Source: Lathyrus oleraceus
Taxonomy: Eukaryota; Streptophyta; Magnoliopsida; Fabales; Fabaceae
DNA length: 64,000 nucleotides
NCBI RefSeq assembly: GCF_024323335.1
Contig: NC_066581.1
Coordinates: forward strand, 179,421,330 to 179,485,329
Reading direction: 5' to 3'
Positions 36,224 to 49,757 of the stretch are shown one piece after another. Every line of letters starts with the position of its first letter. Positions within the stretch are counted from its first letter, which is position 1. The translations under genes were made by a program, and so were the position numbers. Under the pieces are notes generated by a model. The model did not search any database, was not told where the DNA came from, and saw only the letters and a program-made list of their open reading frames with translations.

Positions 36224-39200
36224 GATGCCCCTATTTAAGGTCATTCTAGCCGGAGAAGTGAAGTTTAGAAATCTTCATCTCGACGCGGTAGAATGGGCTT
36301 AAATAACAATAATGAGACAAATTTTGGTCCCTAAGAGACCTCATGATGCAAATGTATGCATGCAAAAGACACAAATTCTGTGGGGAATATGATTCACACA
36401 GAAGAAAAGACGATCCATCGGAGTAGTTCACTCACCAAGAACAGAGACTCTAACAAGACTCTAGTTGGGGATAAACAAAACTGACACAACGTGAACAAGA
36501 CACGACTCTGATTAGGGAATAACAGAAAACAGACTGGAGACCTCACTGGGGAGTGAAGGACTCACACTGGGGAAAAGAATTCCAAAGGAAAATAAATCCA
36601 TTGGAGAGACACAAACTGACCCCTGGGGGAGAAGCAAAAGGAAAACTTCACTGAGGAAGCACCAAACAAGTGAGGTGTTACCGGTATAAGGGTAACAAAA
36701 ACAGGAAGGAACACCAAGGATACCGGGTTGTAGGTATGTAACAGGTGACCGACCAAAGACGTGAATTGGTGTGTGTTCCAAAACACTCATCATCCTGAAG
36801 AGAGCGAAAGCAAACTTGTTTATAGGATGGATATTTGATTCTGTAAAGAATGCAAATCTTACTCTGAGGGAAACAAACAAAGTGTTCGACAAAAGAGTGC
36901 ATGAGATATATTATTCATAGTCGTCAAAACGTGAATAATGTACTCGCATGGAAAGTTATCCTGAACCGGGTTGTAGGTTGTTTATAGGATAAAGTCTGAA
37001 ATCGTGAATTGGTTTGTGTTCCAAGACACTCATCACCCTGAAGAAAGCTAGAACAGCAGACTTGTTTAAGGATGGACAAAAAAAACGTGAATTGGTGTGT
37101 GTTCCAAAACACTCATCACCCTGAAGAAAGCTAGAACAGCAGACTTGTTTAAGGATGGACAAAAAAGCGTGAATTGGTGTGTGTTCCAAAACACTCATCA
37201 CCCTGAAGAAAGCTAGAACAGCAGACTTGTTTAAGGATGGACAAAAAAGCGTGAATTGGTGTGTGTTCCAAAACACTCATCACCCTGAAGAAAGCTAGAA
37301 CAGCAGACTTGTTTAAAGGATGGACAAAAAAGCGTGAATTGGTGTGTGTTCCAAAACACTCATCACCCTGAAGAAAGCTAGAACAGCAGACTTGTTTAAG
37401 GATGGACAAAAAACGTGAATTGGTGTGTGTTCCAAAACACTCATCACCCTGAAGAAAGCTAGAACAGCAGACTTGTTTAAAGGATGGACAAAAAAACGTG
37501 AATTGGTGTGTGTTCCAAAACACTCATCACCCTGAAGAAAGCTAGAACAGCAGACTTGTTTAAGGATGGACAAAAAAACGTGAATTGGTGTGTGTTCCAA
37601 AACACTCATCACCCTGAAGAAAGCTAGAACAGCAGACTTGTTTAAGGATGGACAAAAAAGCGTGAATTGGTGTGTGTTCCAAAACACTCATCACCCTGAA
37701 GAAAGCTAGAACAGCAGACTTGTTTATAGGATGGATGTTCGATTCCACAAGGAATACGAACCTTACTCGACTGGGGAAGATCAACAAAGGATTCCGACCA
37801 AAGAGCGCATGAGACATATTATTCATTACCGGCAGACCGTGAATAATACACTCGCATGGTAAGAAACACCAGGGATACCGGTTACTGGGTATATAATAGG
37901 TGATCTACCGAAAACGTGAATTGGATTTCACTTCCAAAACACTCATCATCCGAAAGGAGGGCTTGAAAAAGCAAATCGACTTACAGGATGGGCATTCGAA
38001 TCCACAACGGGAAAACGAATCTTACTCAACTGGGGACACAAACCCAAAGAGTGCATGAGATATAATATCCATTATCGGCAGACCGTGAATAATATACTCG
38101 CATGGTAAGAAACACCAGAGATACCGGTTACTGGGTATATAATAGGTGATCTACCGAAACGTGAATTGGATTTCACTTCCAAAACACTCATCATCCAAAA
38201 CACAAACTGGTTAAAGGATGGATATTCGATTCTACAAAGAATACGAATCTTGCTCAGTTGGGGAAAATCAACAAAGGATTCCGACCAAAGAGCGCATGAG
38301 ACATATTATTCATTACCGGCAGACCGTGAATAATACACTCGCAAGGAAAAGACACCAGAGATACCGGTTACTGGGTATATAATAGGTGACTAACCACAAT
38401 AGAGAGACAATCGATACCAAGCATCCGGGTAAACGAAAGACAACTCAAAGGGATAAATTGCAAGCATCCGGCAATTATCCAACAACAAGAATATTCGACT
38501 CCACAAAGGGAAATAACGAATCTTACTCGACCGGGGAAACGCAAAAGGCTTCGACTGAAGAGTGCATGAGATATATTATTCATTACCGGCAGACCGTGAA
38601 TAATATACTCGCATGGAAGATTATCCACAACCGGTTACTGGGTTAATAAAGGATAAATCAACCGAAAAGAAAGGCATCGGGATACCAAACTAGGTATATA
38701 ATGATGACCAATCAAAAGGGAGCAGCAGACATTACCAACAAAAGGGTAAATGAAAGGCGATCTGCTGAGGATAATTTGCAAGCATCCGGCAATTATCCAT
38801 AGGGACTAGCTGGGGATGCATTGGTATACAGCCAATGATCCGGGGAACACAATCACTAGCAAACGGTGAAAGGACCCGCTGGGGATAAAATTGCTAGCAT
38901 ACGGCAATTATCCACAAAAGACTTGCTAGGGATATAAGTGCTGATCTGAGCAACTTATCCAAGCAAAGGAAAATCAACATCAAGAACTAGATGAAGATAA
39001 CCACCAAATTAGGGTTTACACCTACCGAAAACGGGGTAGAAAACCAACAACTCCGCGTGGGGATAGAACAAATCACAAATCCGCACGGGAAACCAAAATA
39101 GGGTTTATAACAAACCGCAAACTGCTGAAGAGCAGGAAAATAGGATTTACAACTACCGGGTAGTAGGTAGAAAACCAAAAAAACTCTGGCTGGAGAATAA

Positions 39201-41590
39201 AAGGTGTATAACCACAAATTCTGTCAAGAAAGCCAGGAAAAGTAGGACTTATAACTACCGGTTCGTAGGTAGAGGCCCAAAAACATTCCACTGGGGAACA
39301 ACCCACTGGGAAGCACAAGACATCTGACAAATAGCCAATTCGGGAATGATCCGAAAAGACGGACTGAATCAAGACACGTCCTAATGAGGATGTAACTCAA
39401 ATAGGAAAATCCATCCCAATATATGTGTTGGGAGGAAACGGAAGAAACCGTCATCCACGAGGATATATCTCAGTGGGGAACTGCAGAAGGAAAGACAACA
39501 TTTTCTGCTTATGGGGCTGACTCTATATGGAGAGATTTATAACACCCGACATCTGCTTGGGGAGATCTGTAAAGAGATCTATATCACCATAGCAGGAGAC
39601 ACGACAAACAAAAGACACATGGCAAGAAATGCAACATGAATATCTGAATGTTTCATGAATATGCATGAATATGCGTGATTGATGTTTGATGAATGCTGAC
39701 AAAACAGACAATTCTAACACAAACAGGCTTAGGAACCAAACGTCCGGTATTATACTTCCAGGGGAAAAACCAGCTGGAGAGCCAATCTGCGGAGATCTAT
39801 ATGCTGTAAAGCAAAGATCTGCAGGTACTGCTGAAGAAGCAGCGAGTCGAAGATATCAGGAAACGACCCAATCAGGGTACAGAAAGTCACAACGGGCAAA
39901 GCAGCCACCAAGACAAATCTGTAGGGGAACAAGAGAGGTCCCAAGGTATCTGCAGGGGATCTCAGTGTCAACTGAGAAACAAAGGGTGCATAAGCACGAA
40001 TACGAACTGCTGTAGAAGCAACTCCACATAACTCCGTTGGGGAACAACCCACTGAGGGAGAATGATATCATCCAAATAGAATCCAACTGCATAAGCAATT
40101 CTATTGGGGAAAACTGTCGGCTACTCTCTTGGGGAACAAACCACTGAGGAAGGACAGCTAAAACAAGTAGATTCTGCAACGGACCAACCTATTTGGGGAG
40201 AATACACATAGCAATCTGATCACAACAAGTAGATTCTGCAATATAAGCCACTCTACTGGGGATCACAAACAGTCAGGAAATCAAATCCGTTTTCTGGAGA
40301 CTAGAGCCATCATCCGACCATACTGAGGATTGAAGGAGTATTCAACAGGCAAAACTGTCGCAACAAACACTCTGCAGACTAAGCTGAGGAAAAGATGGAT
40401 GTAATACTGGGATGTCAACCCAATCAACCACTGAATAGGAAAATAAATCCTGCTCTGCTAAAGAGAAAAACTCTGATGGAGAGATAGCAGCAATTCCGCA
40501 GACGACTTCGCCGGGGAAAAGGTAAAGTACCGGGTATCAAACCGCTGACTTACCGAGTCTTTAAAAAGAAAGCGATCGTGCTGAGGAGGCAGACAATTCC
40601 GCTGGCAACTGCACTGGGAAGAGTGACAACAAACTCTGCTCACGAATCCGATGGGGATATCCACAAACAGCTATACTCATGACTGTGCTGAGGAGACAAA
40701 TAAAGTCTGGGAATGCGACCCACTGGAGAAAATGACGGGGCACCAAGATGACAAACCATCAACCGCCGAAACTTCACAAGAAACACCCATGCTAGGGAAA
40801 ACTGCTGCTGGAGAAAACGAAGTCTTCAACAACACTCTGCTTGTGACTATACTGGGGAACAACCCCAACAACAACTCTGTTTGAGGAACAACCTCAACAA
40901 AGATCTGAAGAAAGAAGATACCACCAAACCAGGAATATGAACCAATGTCTTACCTGTTGGAAATCATGCCACCCTCGGGAGAGCACTGAGATATTCTTAA
41001 GTATCCTTTCAATCTTGTGAATGTTCACTTTGTTTAAAACAAAAATTTTGAAAAATTTGATTTGTTTAAAACAATGACATTTTATCAATTTAAAACATGC
41101 AAAACATTTGTTGAATTGAAACAAATAAGAGTGCAAATAATTGGATAAAAAGCTCAAATTGATTTGATGGAATGGTAGCCTGCAAATGGCAAGACTCCAT
41201 AGATCTGTACAAATTTGAAATCAGTGATATATATTGGAAGAGGGCTACATTGAACATAATGATCCTTTCTCTACCAATTTGAATCTCGATGTATCCGAAG
41301 CTTTGGTTGACGACGAATCGAGAATCTTCTGACGAAATGACGATTGATGAACAGAAAGTCTTGTCAGGATGCAGTTACTTGCCAAATCCCTAATTTTTGC
41401 CTAGATTGCCCCAGGGTGAGGTACTCAATCTAGCGGGATGCAAATATTTTCTTTTTTCAAGTCTCTAATTTTTGCCTGGATTACCCTTGCGGGTTCTCCA
41501 CCGAGACGCTCATTTTTTGCCTAAGCCGCCCTTTCGGGTTTTCAACTTAGCGAGCTATTCTGTTTTTTTTTCATTTGCATATACCCTTTT
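36224..41590 (-). other. 3' untranslated region of the Ogre derivative, with polypurine tract and degenerate repeats
   Basis: Read on the minus strand this follows the integrase remnant. Next to the LTR lies a purine tract (complement of 36224-36240, 'aaataggggcatc'). The region holds the 82-bp tandem array (37004-37740) and diverged relatives of it at about 36760, 37915 and 38160. A longer repeat built on 'gaccgtgaataata(c/t)actcgc' recurs near 36930, 37835, 38085, 38325 and 38595. Many degenerate 'ctgggga(a/g)' copies lie in 38800-40870. The stretch 41380-41560 has three 'aatttttgcc.ag' units. No coding sequence. Confidence 0.85.
37004..37740. repeat. 82-bp tandem repeat, nine near-identical copies
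   Basis: Units begin with 'gtgaattggt' at 37004, 37087, 37169, 37251, 37334, 37415, 37498, 37580 and 37662, a spacing of 81-83 bp. The variation comes mainly from the length of an A-run before each start. Each unit carries 'ttccaaaacactcatcaccc' and 'gctagaacagcagacttg'. Units are almost identical, so amplification is recent. Confidence 0.97.
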
Positions 41591-41950
41591 TTTTTAGGCA
41601 AAGTATCTTTTGACTGCATCTGAATTCACAGGACGAGTGAAATCCTCCCCATCCATTGTTGTAAGCATCAAAGCTCCGCCTGAAAAGGCTCTCTTAACAA
41701 CATATGGACCCTCGTAGTTTGGAGTCCACTTGCCCCTGGAATCGGGCGCGAAAGACAAAACTTTCTTGAGCACGAGGTCACCTTCTCGGAACACGCGAGG
41801 CTTGACCTTCTTGTCGAATGCTTTCTTCATTCTCTGCTGATATAGGTGACCATGACACATGGCAGTCAATCTCTTCGATCAAATTCAACTGGTCATAACG
41901 ACTCTGAATCCATTCAGCATCAGTCAACCAGGGACTTGAGGGTATAATTT
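41591..41950 (-). pseudogene. Ogre integrase C-terminal remnant
   Basis: On the minus strand: DAEWIQSRYDQLNLIEE (to about 41880), a frameshift, then TAMCHGHLYQQRMKKAFDKK, FREGDLVLKK, GKWTPNYEGPYVVKRAFSGG and VNSDAVKRYFA, stop at 41594. This is the end of the Ty3/gypsy integrase with its GPY/F-like module. The catalytic core upstream is gone, replaced by poly(A)-like sequence. Confidence 0.88.
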
Positions 41951-42020
41951 CTTTTTTCTTTTGGAAAAATTTTGAGAAATTTTTCCTGGTTTTTGATTTT
42001 TCTTATTTTTTCACCCTCTT

Positions 42021-42074
42021 TCTTTTTTTTTTTTTTTTTTTTTTTTTTTGATTTTTTTGTTTTTTTTTTTTTTT
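42021..42074 (-). repeat. Poly(A)-like tract (minus strand) at the internal deletion junction
   Basis: About 54 bp of almost pure T on the plus strand, interrupted only by G and GA. It lies between the remnant of the protease-RT linker and the integrase C-terminus, exactly where about 3-4 kb of pol is missing. Confidence 0.9.
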
Positions 42075-42106
42075 GTTATGCCCCAGTTTGACTGGTTTGC
42101 TGGTTC

Positions 42107-42764
42107 TCATGATACAGCTGAATGAGCTTCTTTGTGCTCAAGAAGGTGGGTAATCTCATCAGGAATCCCCTTCAACATCATCTTCCTCTGCCTCAGATAC
42201 AAGGACTTCAAGATTGGGAGATGGCATTGGATCATTATGTTCAATGGGTTTAGAAATCCCTGCATAATGATTCTGGATAATGAAAAGCTTTGATATTTAA
42301 ACAAGCAAATCAATTATGCAGATGAAAAAGCTGTTTTCGTTTTTCATGGTTTTTTGTGATCACTGATTTCATGCGAAAAGCAAAAAGTGAAAACAAAGGA
42401 AAAACAAATGTTTAACAATGCATTAATTGAATGAAAACATCATTGTATATATGCTTTGCCAACAATGTCATCACTTCTCCTTTTGGCATGGGAGAAGGGT
42501 TTTAAACAAAATGAACAATTACTCTGATCTATGGATGACTGTAGGAACATCTACAGCGACCCAATTGTGGCAGACACCACCAGGAATGACAAAATTGTTC
42601 AAGTCTTCTGCATCTTCTTCTTCAATGATAGCAGCAGCTTCCTCTTCTTCAGGTTGATCGGCGTGAATGAACCCTCCACTTGTGAACAAACCTTGCTCAT
42701 TGCATGCCCCAGAACAGTAGCCAATGCCAGCCCGGGATTGGTTAACCAGGAATAAATCCATCAA
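42107..42764 (-). pseudogene. Ogre gag-pol remnants (region around protease and the linker to RT)
   Basis: Two fragments. 42519-42764 reads GGFIHADQPEEEEAAAIIEE, then NNFVIPGGVCHNWVAVDVP. 42107-42313 ends with GIPDEITHLLEHKEA. Both resemble the acidic linker that precedes reverse transcriptase in Ogre polyproteins. Frames do not connect. Assignment to the exact part of the polyprotein is from memory of the family and is approximate. Confidence 0.6.
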
Positions 42765-44086
42765 CAGTACTAGTCTGGCAAATTTCCTCTTCTGAGTTCA
42801 CAGCTCTCTTGCTCAACATGATCCATCAATCTGGCAGAGTTGGCTTTGGTATAATACCGGTGAAGTGCGTCTTCAAAATAAATGAAGATCGCAGGGTCAA
42901 ACCACAGGACGGGAGACCGGAACAAAACACCTGCTTATGCAAATGATGCATGAAGTGTTTATGCATATGCTTGTTTTTATATCAAAGGAACCCGAGGGTT
43001 TTATTTGCAAACTTTGAAATATTTAAGCATTTTGATCATACATGAAAATATCTCATCAGATATATCAGGTGAAAATATTTTCCCGGTTTTTTCATGTTTG
43101 AGAATTTTTGCAAATAAACTCCTTTGAGTTTCTTGAAAATTTTCTTTTTTCTGATGATATGGATGTAGATGAATGCGTGAATGCATGAATGCAACAATCA
43201 CACTCAAGGATCAAGCAAGGCACACCAAACAAAGGTCGTGGGAACGCTCTATGTATCCCTAATATCAATAATCCATTTTGGTGGATTTAGGTTTTCACCT
43301 TATCGACACCCAAGTTCCATTGATATTAACGGTACATGAACCGGTTCAAACATTCTTAATATCAACCAGCCGCTTTGGTGGATTTAGGTTTTACTCCTGA
43401 TCCGGGATCCATTGATATTAACAATGTTTGAACGACTCAACCACGAATCACGGGTTTGTTGAGAGTCACGAGCATGGAGTCTCGGTTAAGAACCACCCAA
43501 AGGGAGTGTACTAGGGTTTAAACCTGCCAGACATGTTCTACCAGAGGTTCCCATAATCATCGTTCCATCTTTCGAATATTATCGGAGGAACGAATACTCG
43601 TATTCCAAGAATATTCTCAAGAGAAACTCTTATGAGTGTAGTATCGCGTGACAATCGTATCAGAACTGACATCTGAACGACCTCCGCACTACGGTCCTAA
43701 AAAATAGGCCAAGACGGGTTTGGTAAACTACGGTCCTTGGCTTCTGCGGCACATGATTGAAAGAATAATGCCTAACCACAAATAACTTGTGTGACATTAT
43801 TAATTCAACATGACCTCCACCAAGTGAATGGACTCGCAAGTCAGCTGGCTAAGGAATACTCCACACCAGTCAACAAGACTATGCCATTCTCCTATCCTAG
43901 AGTGCACTCGAGTTCGGGTACAGAACTCATCTCGCAGATCACCAAAGCACACAGCAATTGTATATCAAGCAATTCACACATTACAATCAATACAGTGATC
44001 CCAAATTGTACAAAAATATGTCAAATAACAAATAATAATATAGCACAACAAGGGTGAAAAGTAGGCAATACCACCAAGGTTTGTTT
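42765..44086 (-). other. 5' leader of the Ogre derivative
   Basis: Non-coding on both strands. A ~97-bp tandem pair lies at 43261 and 43358 ('aatatcaa...', 'tttggtggatttaggttt', 'ccattgatattaac'). No trace of the extra ORF1 that full Ogre elements carry upstream of gag was recognised. Confidence 0.7.
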
Positions 44087-44104
44087 TCCCCAGCAGAGTC
44101 GCCA
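44087..44104 (-). promoter_or_regulatory. Primer-binding site of the Ogre derivative
   Basis: The minus strand reads TGGCGACTCTGCTGGGGA, seven bases inside the 5' LTR (44112). It is the typical Ogre primer-binding site, reported as complementary to an arginine tRNA. It sets the element's orientation. Confidence 0.92.
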
Positions 44105-44111
44105 CTTTTTC

Positions 44112-47100
44112 TGTAGCGGTGTATTCGTCGCTATATGATCTATCGATTAAATCATAAGCAAGGGATACATTGAATTTTCGAGTCGCCACCACACTTTTAT
44201 TTATCCAAAGGACTGGCTAAAAAGCGAACAAAAGCCTAAGAAGTTTTACACGTAGAAAACTAATAAAAAGATCAGAGAGTCTGGGTAAGGGGTAAATTAC
44301 GCAATGGGAAGGTGTTAGGCACCCACTACGTCCTAGGTACTCCTAGGGAGCCCTTTTCACACTTGTTGTATAAAATTGTTATTTGTTATGACATAATTAT
44401 TGTGCAAACATGATTGGGATGATGAGACAAGAATGTACAATTTAATTATTTTTGTGTTCGAACGGATGAACCCGCTGCCTACGTACCTTCCATCAAAGGT
44501 AAGGATCAAAACGCCGTAGTTCGGCTAAAAGATTTCCAAAAGTTGGTGGATTCAGTTTTAAACACAAGCACTGAGGCTTTTCATTATCAATGGGAGAACA
44601 CTCGACCAAAAAACAACATCCACCATGCGAGGATAGCTTCGACGTACTAGAGGGGTTAGCCCTGTTTTCAGTACGGAAGTCTTACTGTCGACTCACTAAG
44701 GATAGGCAAGATTTACATCAATCACAATGATAATTGAAACCTATGGCTAATGCATGAAAAGATTAACAATGGACAAAGCCAAAACAAGTGAATGAGTGAA
44801 GTTAATTGATTGTGATTATGAAAGTGAGAGTCAAAGTATGATTAAGATTGATTTGAAAGAAGTATTATGAAAATGGAGTTTAAAAAAAAGTCAAGGACTT
44901 GGGTCCAGGTTTTTAGTTAGAAAACATGAAAATGTTTGCACAACACTTATGTCAAGTTTGAAAAGGAAAGTGTGAAAAGGTTTAGGACACAATGGGGATG
45001 AATGGATGAAGATGGGTAGTAAAACTTCTTAGAAGGTTCACTTCTTGAAATCATATAGGGGATGATTCAAGTGTGTCCTTTGGAATAGCAATGGATAATA
45101 ACAAACAAACAAGAAAGCAAAAGCGGATATCGGATGCCAATCACTGGGCTTATACCAATCTCCTAAAATAGAACGGGATATCAGATGCCACTCAATGGTC
45201 TTACACTAATCTCCTCAAACAAAGAAATAAAAGGTGGATACCGGATACCAATAGATGGATTTACACCAGTCTCCTAAAATAAAACTGGATATCAGATGCC
45301 ACTCAATGGTCTTACACTAATCTCCTAAAACAAAATGAAACTTGGATACCGGATGCCAATCTGTCTGGACTTATACCAATATCCAACATATGATCATAGG
45401 AAAGCAAATGCCAACTAGCAGGGACTTACAGTTGCAACCTCACATAAACAAAGAAAAAACAAAACATGGATGTCAGATGCCAATCTGTCTGGGCTTACTC
45501 TAACCTCCACAGTATGGTCCTAGGAATACAAATGCCAACTTGCAGGGACTTACAGTTGTATCCTCACATACAAACAAACAAAACAACATGTGATCATAGG
45601 AGAGCAAATGCCAACTTGCAGGGACTTACAGTTGCTTCCTCACATACAATCAAATGCATCAAGCAAAGGTAAGATGAGTGGCCAAGGTGATGGTCTTATA
45701 CTCACTTCCATATCATAGGAGCAATGGCCAATGAATGGTCTTACAATTGTCCTCAATGGGTAAACAGCAATGATAATGTCACACAGACAAATGAGATGAT
45801 CATGCATTGATGAGCAATAAATGATGATAAATGCATAGAGCATACAAGCAAACATGTGCATATGAATAGAACAAGCAATGAAGTCAATCAGCACACACTA
45901 TAACCAAACAGGGAGGCTCATACAAGAGGGTTAGGCACTGAGGCCAACTGGAATAGGGTAAAAAGTTGCTCTTAACCTTGCCATTGAGAGGCTAAGGTGA
46001 AGCAGATGAAAGGAGATGAGGGGTGTGCCTCATTGCTCTTATCCCTGATCAGGGAGAGCATTTCAGAAAGTGTGGGAGTTCAGAAAGTAGGAACTCTCTC
46101 CACATATCATTGACTCGATTGATCTTGGGCTAAGATCTCAATGCTACAACCATGTAATGGGAGCAAGGAGAAGACTCACTGAATAGTAGGGGATAGGTTG
46201 CTTATCCCTTTGATCTACCAATTGCCTTATTTGAAGGACTTTTCCTGCTTGGGACAAATTTAAACACACACAAGCATTGCCTCTTAAGGAGGACTTCAGA
46301 CAGTTTGCCCGGCCAAATAACAGGCCGGGTCTCCAGACTACATGAAGAAAGAGGGATTACCTCAAAGCAAATTGCTAAATAGCAAAGCAAAGCAATTCTA
46401 AGCAACTAAAGGGTACCTGAAATGATCAGACAAATCAGTACACAGGTCAACAGTTTAAACAAAAGGAATGGACTCAATAGTCAACACAGAGAAACAAGTG
46501 TGCAAAGCACAAGACTCAAATAATATGAGTCATACCACCTACAAAACAAAGGTTAGCACATGATAATATAGTCAAGCTCAATCAAATTTGGATGGTTTCT
46601 TTGAAGCACTATGCTTAACCTGAAACAAATGAACTCAACATAAGCCCAAAAGACCACTAGGACAAGCCTAGGGTCAAAAACAAAAGGGAAAGTCAAAACA
46701 GCAAACAATAGTCAACCAAAGTCAAGTTCAAACATTTAAGAAGCAAGCACAATTGGTTTCAAGTTTATATCATGCATCAACATCATTTTATAGACCAAAG
46801 AAGTCAAAACATGGCAAGAGGGAGCACACAAAAGGTCAACAGCAAGACCAAGCTCAAACCCAAACATAATCAATTCCAAAAATTATGAAATAATTCATAC
46901 TCAATCACAATCCATAACATAGCATGCATATGAAATTTCAGCTCAATTGGATCATGGGAAGATAGTCAATTAAAATCAGGAAGTCAACATATTTTCAAGT
47001 ATGCACCAAGAAGTCAACAAAACATGTGTCATCTTCAAAAAATCATAACAAAATGAAAACAGATGAGAAATGGATGGGATTAACACCAATGCAAAGCTCA

Positions 47101-49757
47101 AGATGTCTAGTATGCACATGTGAAATTTCATGATCATACAATAAGATATGAGAATTTCCCAAAGGATTTGGCAAGATGTGTCACACAAAGTCAACAATTG
47201 ACTAGGCAGAGAAGAAAAATCTCAAACAATTAAGAAATGGCATGATTAAATCCAGGAAAATTCACACATCAACTAGACACATAAGAGATGGCTCATGCAA
47301 AATTTCACATTAATTGGAAGCCAGGAAGCATGTCAACAGAAATCATGAATTTGCATATCATTGGTGTGACACAAATTGTCACACCCTACTTCAAAAATTC
47401 ATATCTAGCAAACCACAAATGATAAATGCACAATCTCTACATCAAAACAAAGATGAATGAGTCTAGTTTCACCACAAAAAATTTCAGAACCATTGGATAC
47501 ATCATCATCATTTCACAAAAGGAATGGCCAAAGGTGTCAAATAAGCATACATGTTAAAAACCCTAGAGCCATTTAAAATCCAGCCATCCAAAAATTCAAT
47601 AAAAATCATGATAAAAAAGTAGACATTCAACAGGTCATAATTCAAAAAATTCCATGATTTTTGGATGTGAAATGAATGAGTTGTGAATTTTAGAAGATGA
47701 GTAATCATTTGGAACAAACATGAGCAAATAAGATGAATGAAAGTCAAACTAGGGTTGACCAGTGGCACGGTCGTAAATACCACCATCATTAATTAAAACG
47801 CAGCGTACAGGCTCAAGAAACCAAATGTTCTTATTGGTCGGTACTTAATGGAACAGTACACACACACATGCAATACGTGAAGCCCAGAAAATTGGAAAGG
47901 TGATTAGGGCTTTGTACAGTATTTAGGGTTTAAACAGCAACAGTATCATCTTCTCCAACCCAGCAAAATCGTGGAAAAAATATTGTCATAGAAATGAACA
48001 AGTAGCACACCATTAGAACCAGTAAACCACACACATTCATAATATGACATTCAATTTCTACAAATCAAACTATTAAAAGAGCATCGAGTCAAAACAAGTA
48101 TGAACACGAAACTTACAAAGCAGATTTCTCACTCAATGCATAACCATTTCGAATGAAACAAGTTGCAGTGGATTCAGCATACAAAGACCTACCCTAAACA
48201 TGGCGCAATTTGGCAAATGGTGAAGGTCGAGCACTTACTTGATTTTGAAGAAATGGAGGAAACAGCTGTTGTTTTGATGATATAAAGGCAAACAGATGAA
48301 GCTGAGGGTTGATATTGAAGTATACTTGAAGGACTTTAGCTCAAACTTGCTTGGGATCCTCCAAATCTCGATTTACCATGGAAGGGTCCTTGGAGAAACA
48401 GAACTCGAGCTGCTACTACAGTTGGTATTTGCTGCTTGAAAAAGCCTCCAATGGTTGTCCAAATGAAGAAACAAGCAAGGGGACTCGTGGTCTTTGAAAC
48501 TTTGGTTAGAAAATTCTCAAATGTGAAAAATGGAATTGAGAGAAAATGAGAGAGTTTCTGATTGTGGGAGGCTGCTGCTAGGGTTGTGAAATGACAGAAA
48601 ATTGACTTAAATATGTCTGTTTAGCATGGCTTAATGATGTGGTAAGCTTGATTATGTTAAATGAACCAAATTGCCAAAATTGCTAAGTGTGAACCAAAGG
48701 TGCATGGAGTGTGCATTCTGGCCGAGTTGGGCCTTGGATCAATTGTAAATGACATTCCAAACACTTCTCAATTGGCCAAATAGCTCAAAATTGCTTAATT
48801 CACAAAGTTGACTTTTTGCACCACTTGAAATGAATAAAGTCAAGGCAAAAAATGCCATTTTGATTGGCAAGGTTTTGGTAAAAGATGATTGCATTTTTGG
48901 AAAGAGGGGATTAAATGGAGATTGTAGGAAAAAACCCCATCAAATTTGGACTTGTGGTTCATGAGATATGGCTCTTTGAAGTTCACAAATTTTTGAAATT
49001 GAATTGATCATATCTTGCAAACCATACATGGGATTTGAGAGTTCTTGGACTTTTTTGAAAATGGGAGAACAAGATCTTCAACTTTCATTTTGGGCAAAAA
49101 TTCATTTGGAGCTTGTATCATAATGTAAGTTTAAGATCAAGAAGTTTCCATTTTTGGCAGTTGAAATTACAGGTCCACTTTCTATTTTGGGAAATTTCTG
49201 ATTTTGCTTCAAATTCTTCCATGATGAGGTTTGACATGATATATGGGACTTAAATAAGCATGAATGAGCTCCTTCAAATCAATTCCATCCATCAAATCAT
49301 TGATTAAATCCACAGTTGACCAAGTTTGACTTTTCTAGGGTTTTGGGTGACTGGAGCATTTCTGATGAATTCCAAACCCTAATTCCTTGAGAACTTGATT
49401 TCAAATGATGTCCCAAGTTGTATGAACTCTTGATTATTGATCATGGTGCCAAAATTCTGCAAGAATGGCCACCATCCATTACTTTGACTGACTGTTGACT
49501 GTCTTTGACCTAATTGCTGATGATTGCTTCAACTGCAAGCAACAAGGTTAGACTGACAATATTTTTGTACTTTTTGGTTATTAAACATATGAAAAGCAAA
49601 GATATACAAATGCAAGGCATGCTTGGTGATCAAGAAACAAACTCACAAGGCAATCTACCCACTAGGAGGGAAACTAGGGCATGCAGTGATCCTTGAGGCC
49701 ATGATATGATATGATATGGGCCATGAGGGATCTTAGGGCCAAAATTGGGGTCTTACA
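44112..49757 (-). repeat. 5' LTR of the Ogre derivative (5,646 bp)
   Basis: Collinear with 30579-36223 at an offset of 13,533 (13,534 after one extra T near 49050). Differences seen by eye include positions 33136/46656 (g versus t), 34742/48284 region (c versus t) and 35920/49455 region. Duplicate ORFs inside it have no coding meaning. Confidence 0.95.

Larger units (their letters stand above)
30579..49757 (-). mobile_element. Non-autonomous Ogre-type Ty3/gypsy retrotransposon, 19.2 kb, very young
   Basis: Two LTRs of 5,645 and 5,646 bp flank a 7.9-kb interior. Target duplication GTGGG occurs at 30574-30578 and 49758-49762. The primer-binding site is on the minus strand (44087-44104), so the element runs right to left and 44112-49757 is its 5' LTR. 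Only scraps of coding sequence remain (42107-42764 and 41591-41950); reverse transcriptase, RNase H and the integrase core are absent. It must have been moved by proteins supplied in trans. Full-length Ogre elements of pea and vetch are about 22-25 kb with LTRs of 5-6 kb, so only the interior has shrunk. Only about a dozen LTR differences were seen by eye. Confidence 0.95.

Noticed and set aside
37004..37740. CRISPR-like look of regular repeats
   Set aside because: Units are contiguous tandem repeats without unique spacers, inside a plant retrotransposon.
36512..37826. Chain of overlapping minus-strand ORFs with the repeated peptide MFWNTHQFT
   Set aside because: They follow the 82-bp tandem array. 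The unit is not a multiple of three and units shift frame, so they are chance frames in non-coding repeats.
30579..49757. First reading of the Ogre derivative as plus-strand
   Set aside because: The primer-binding site next to 44112 and the integrase remnant both read on the minus strand, so the element runs right to left.
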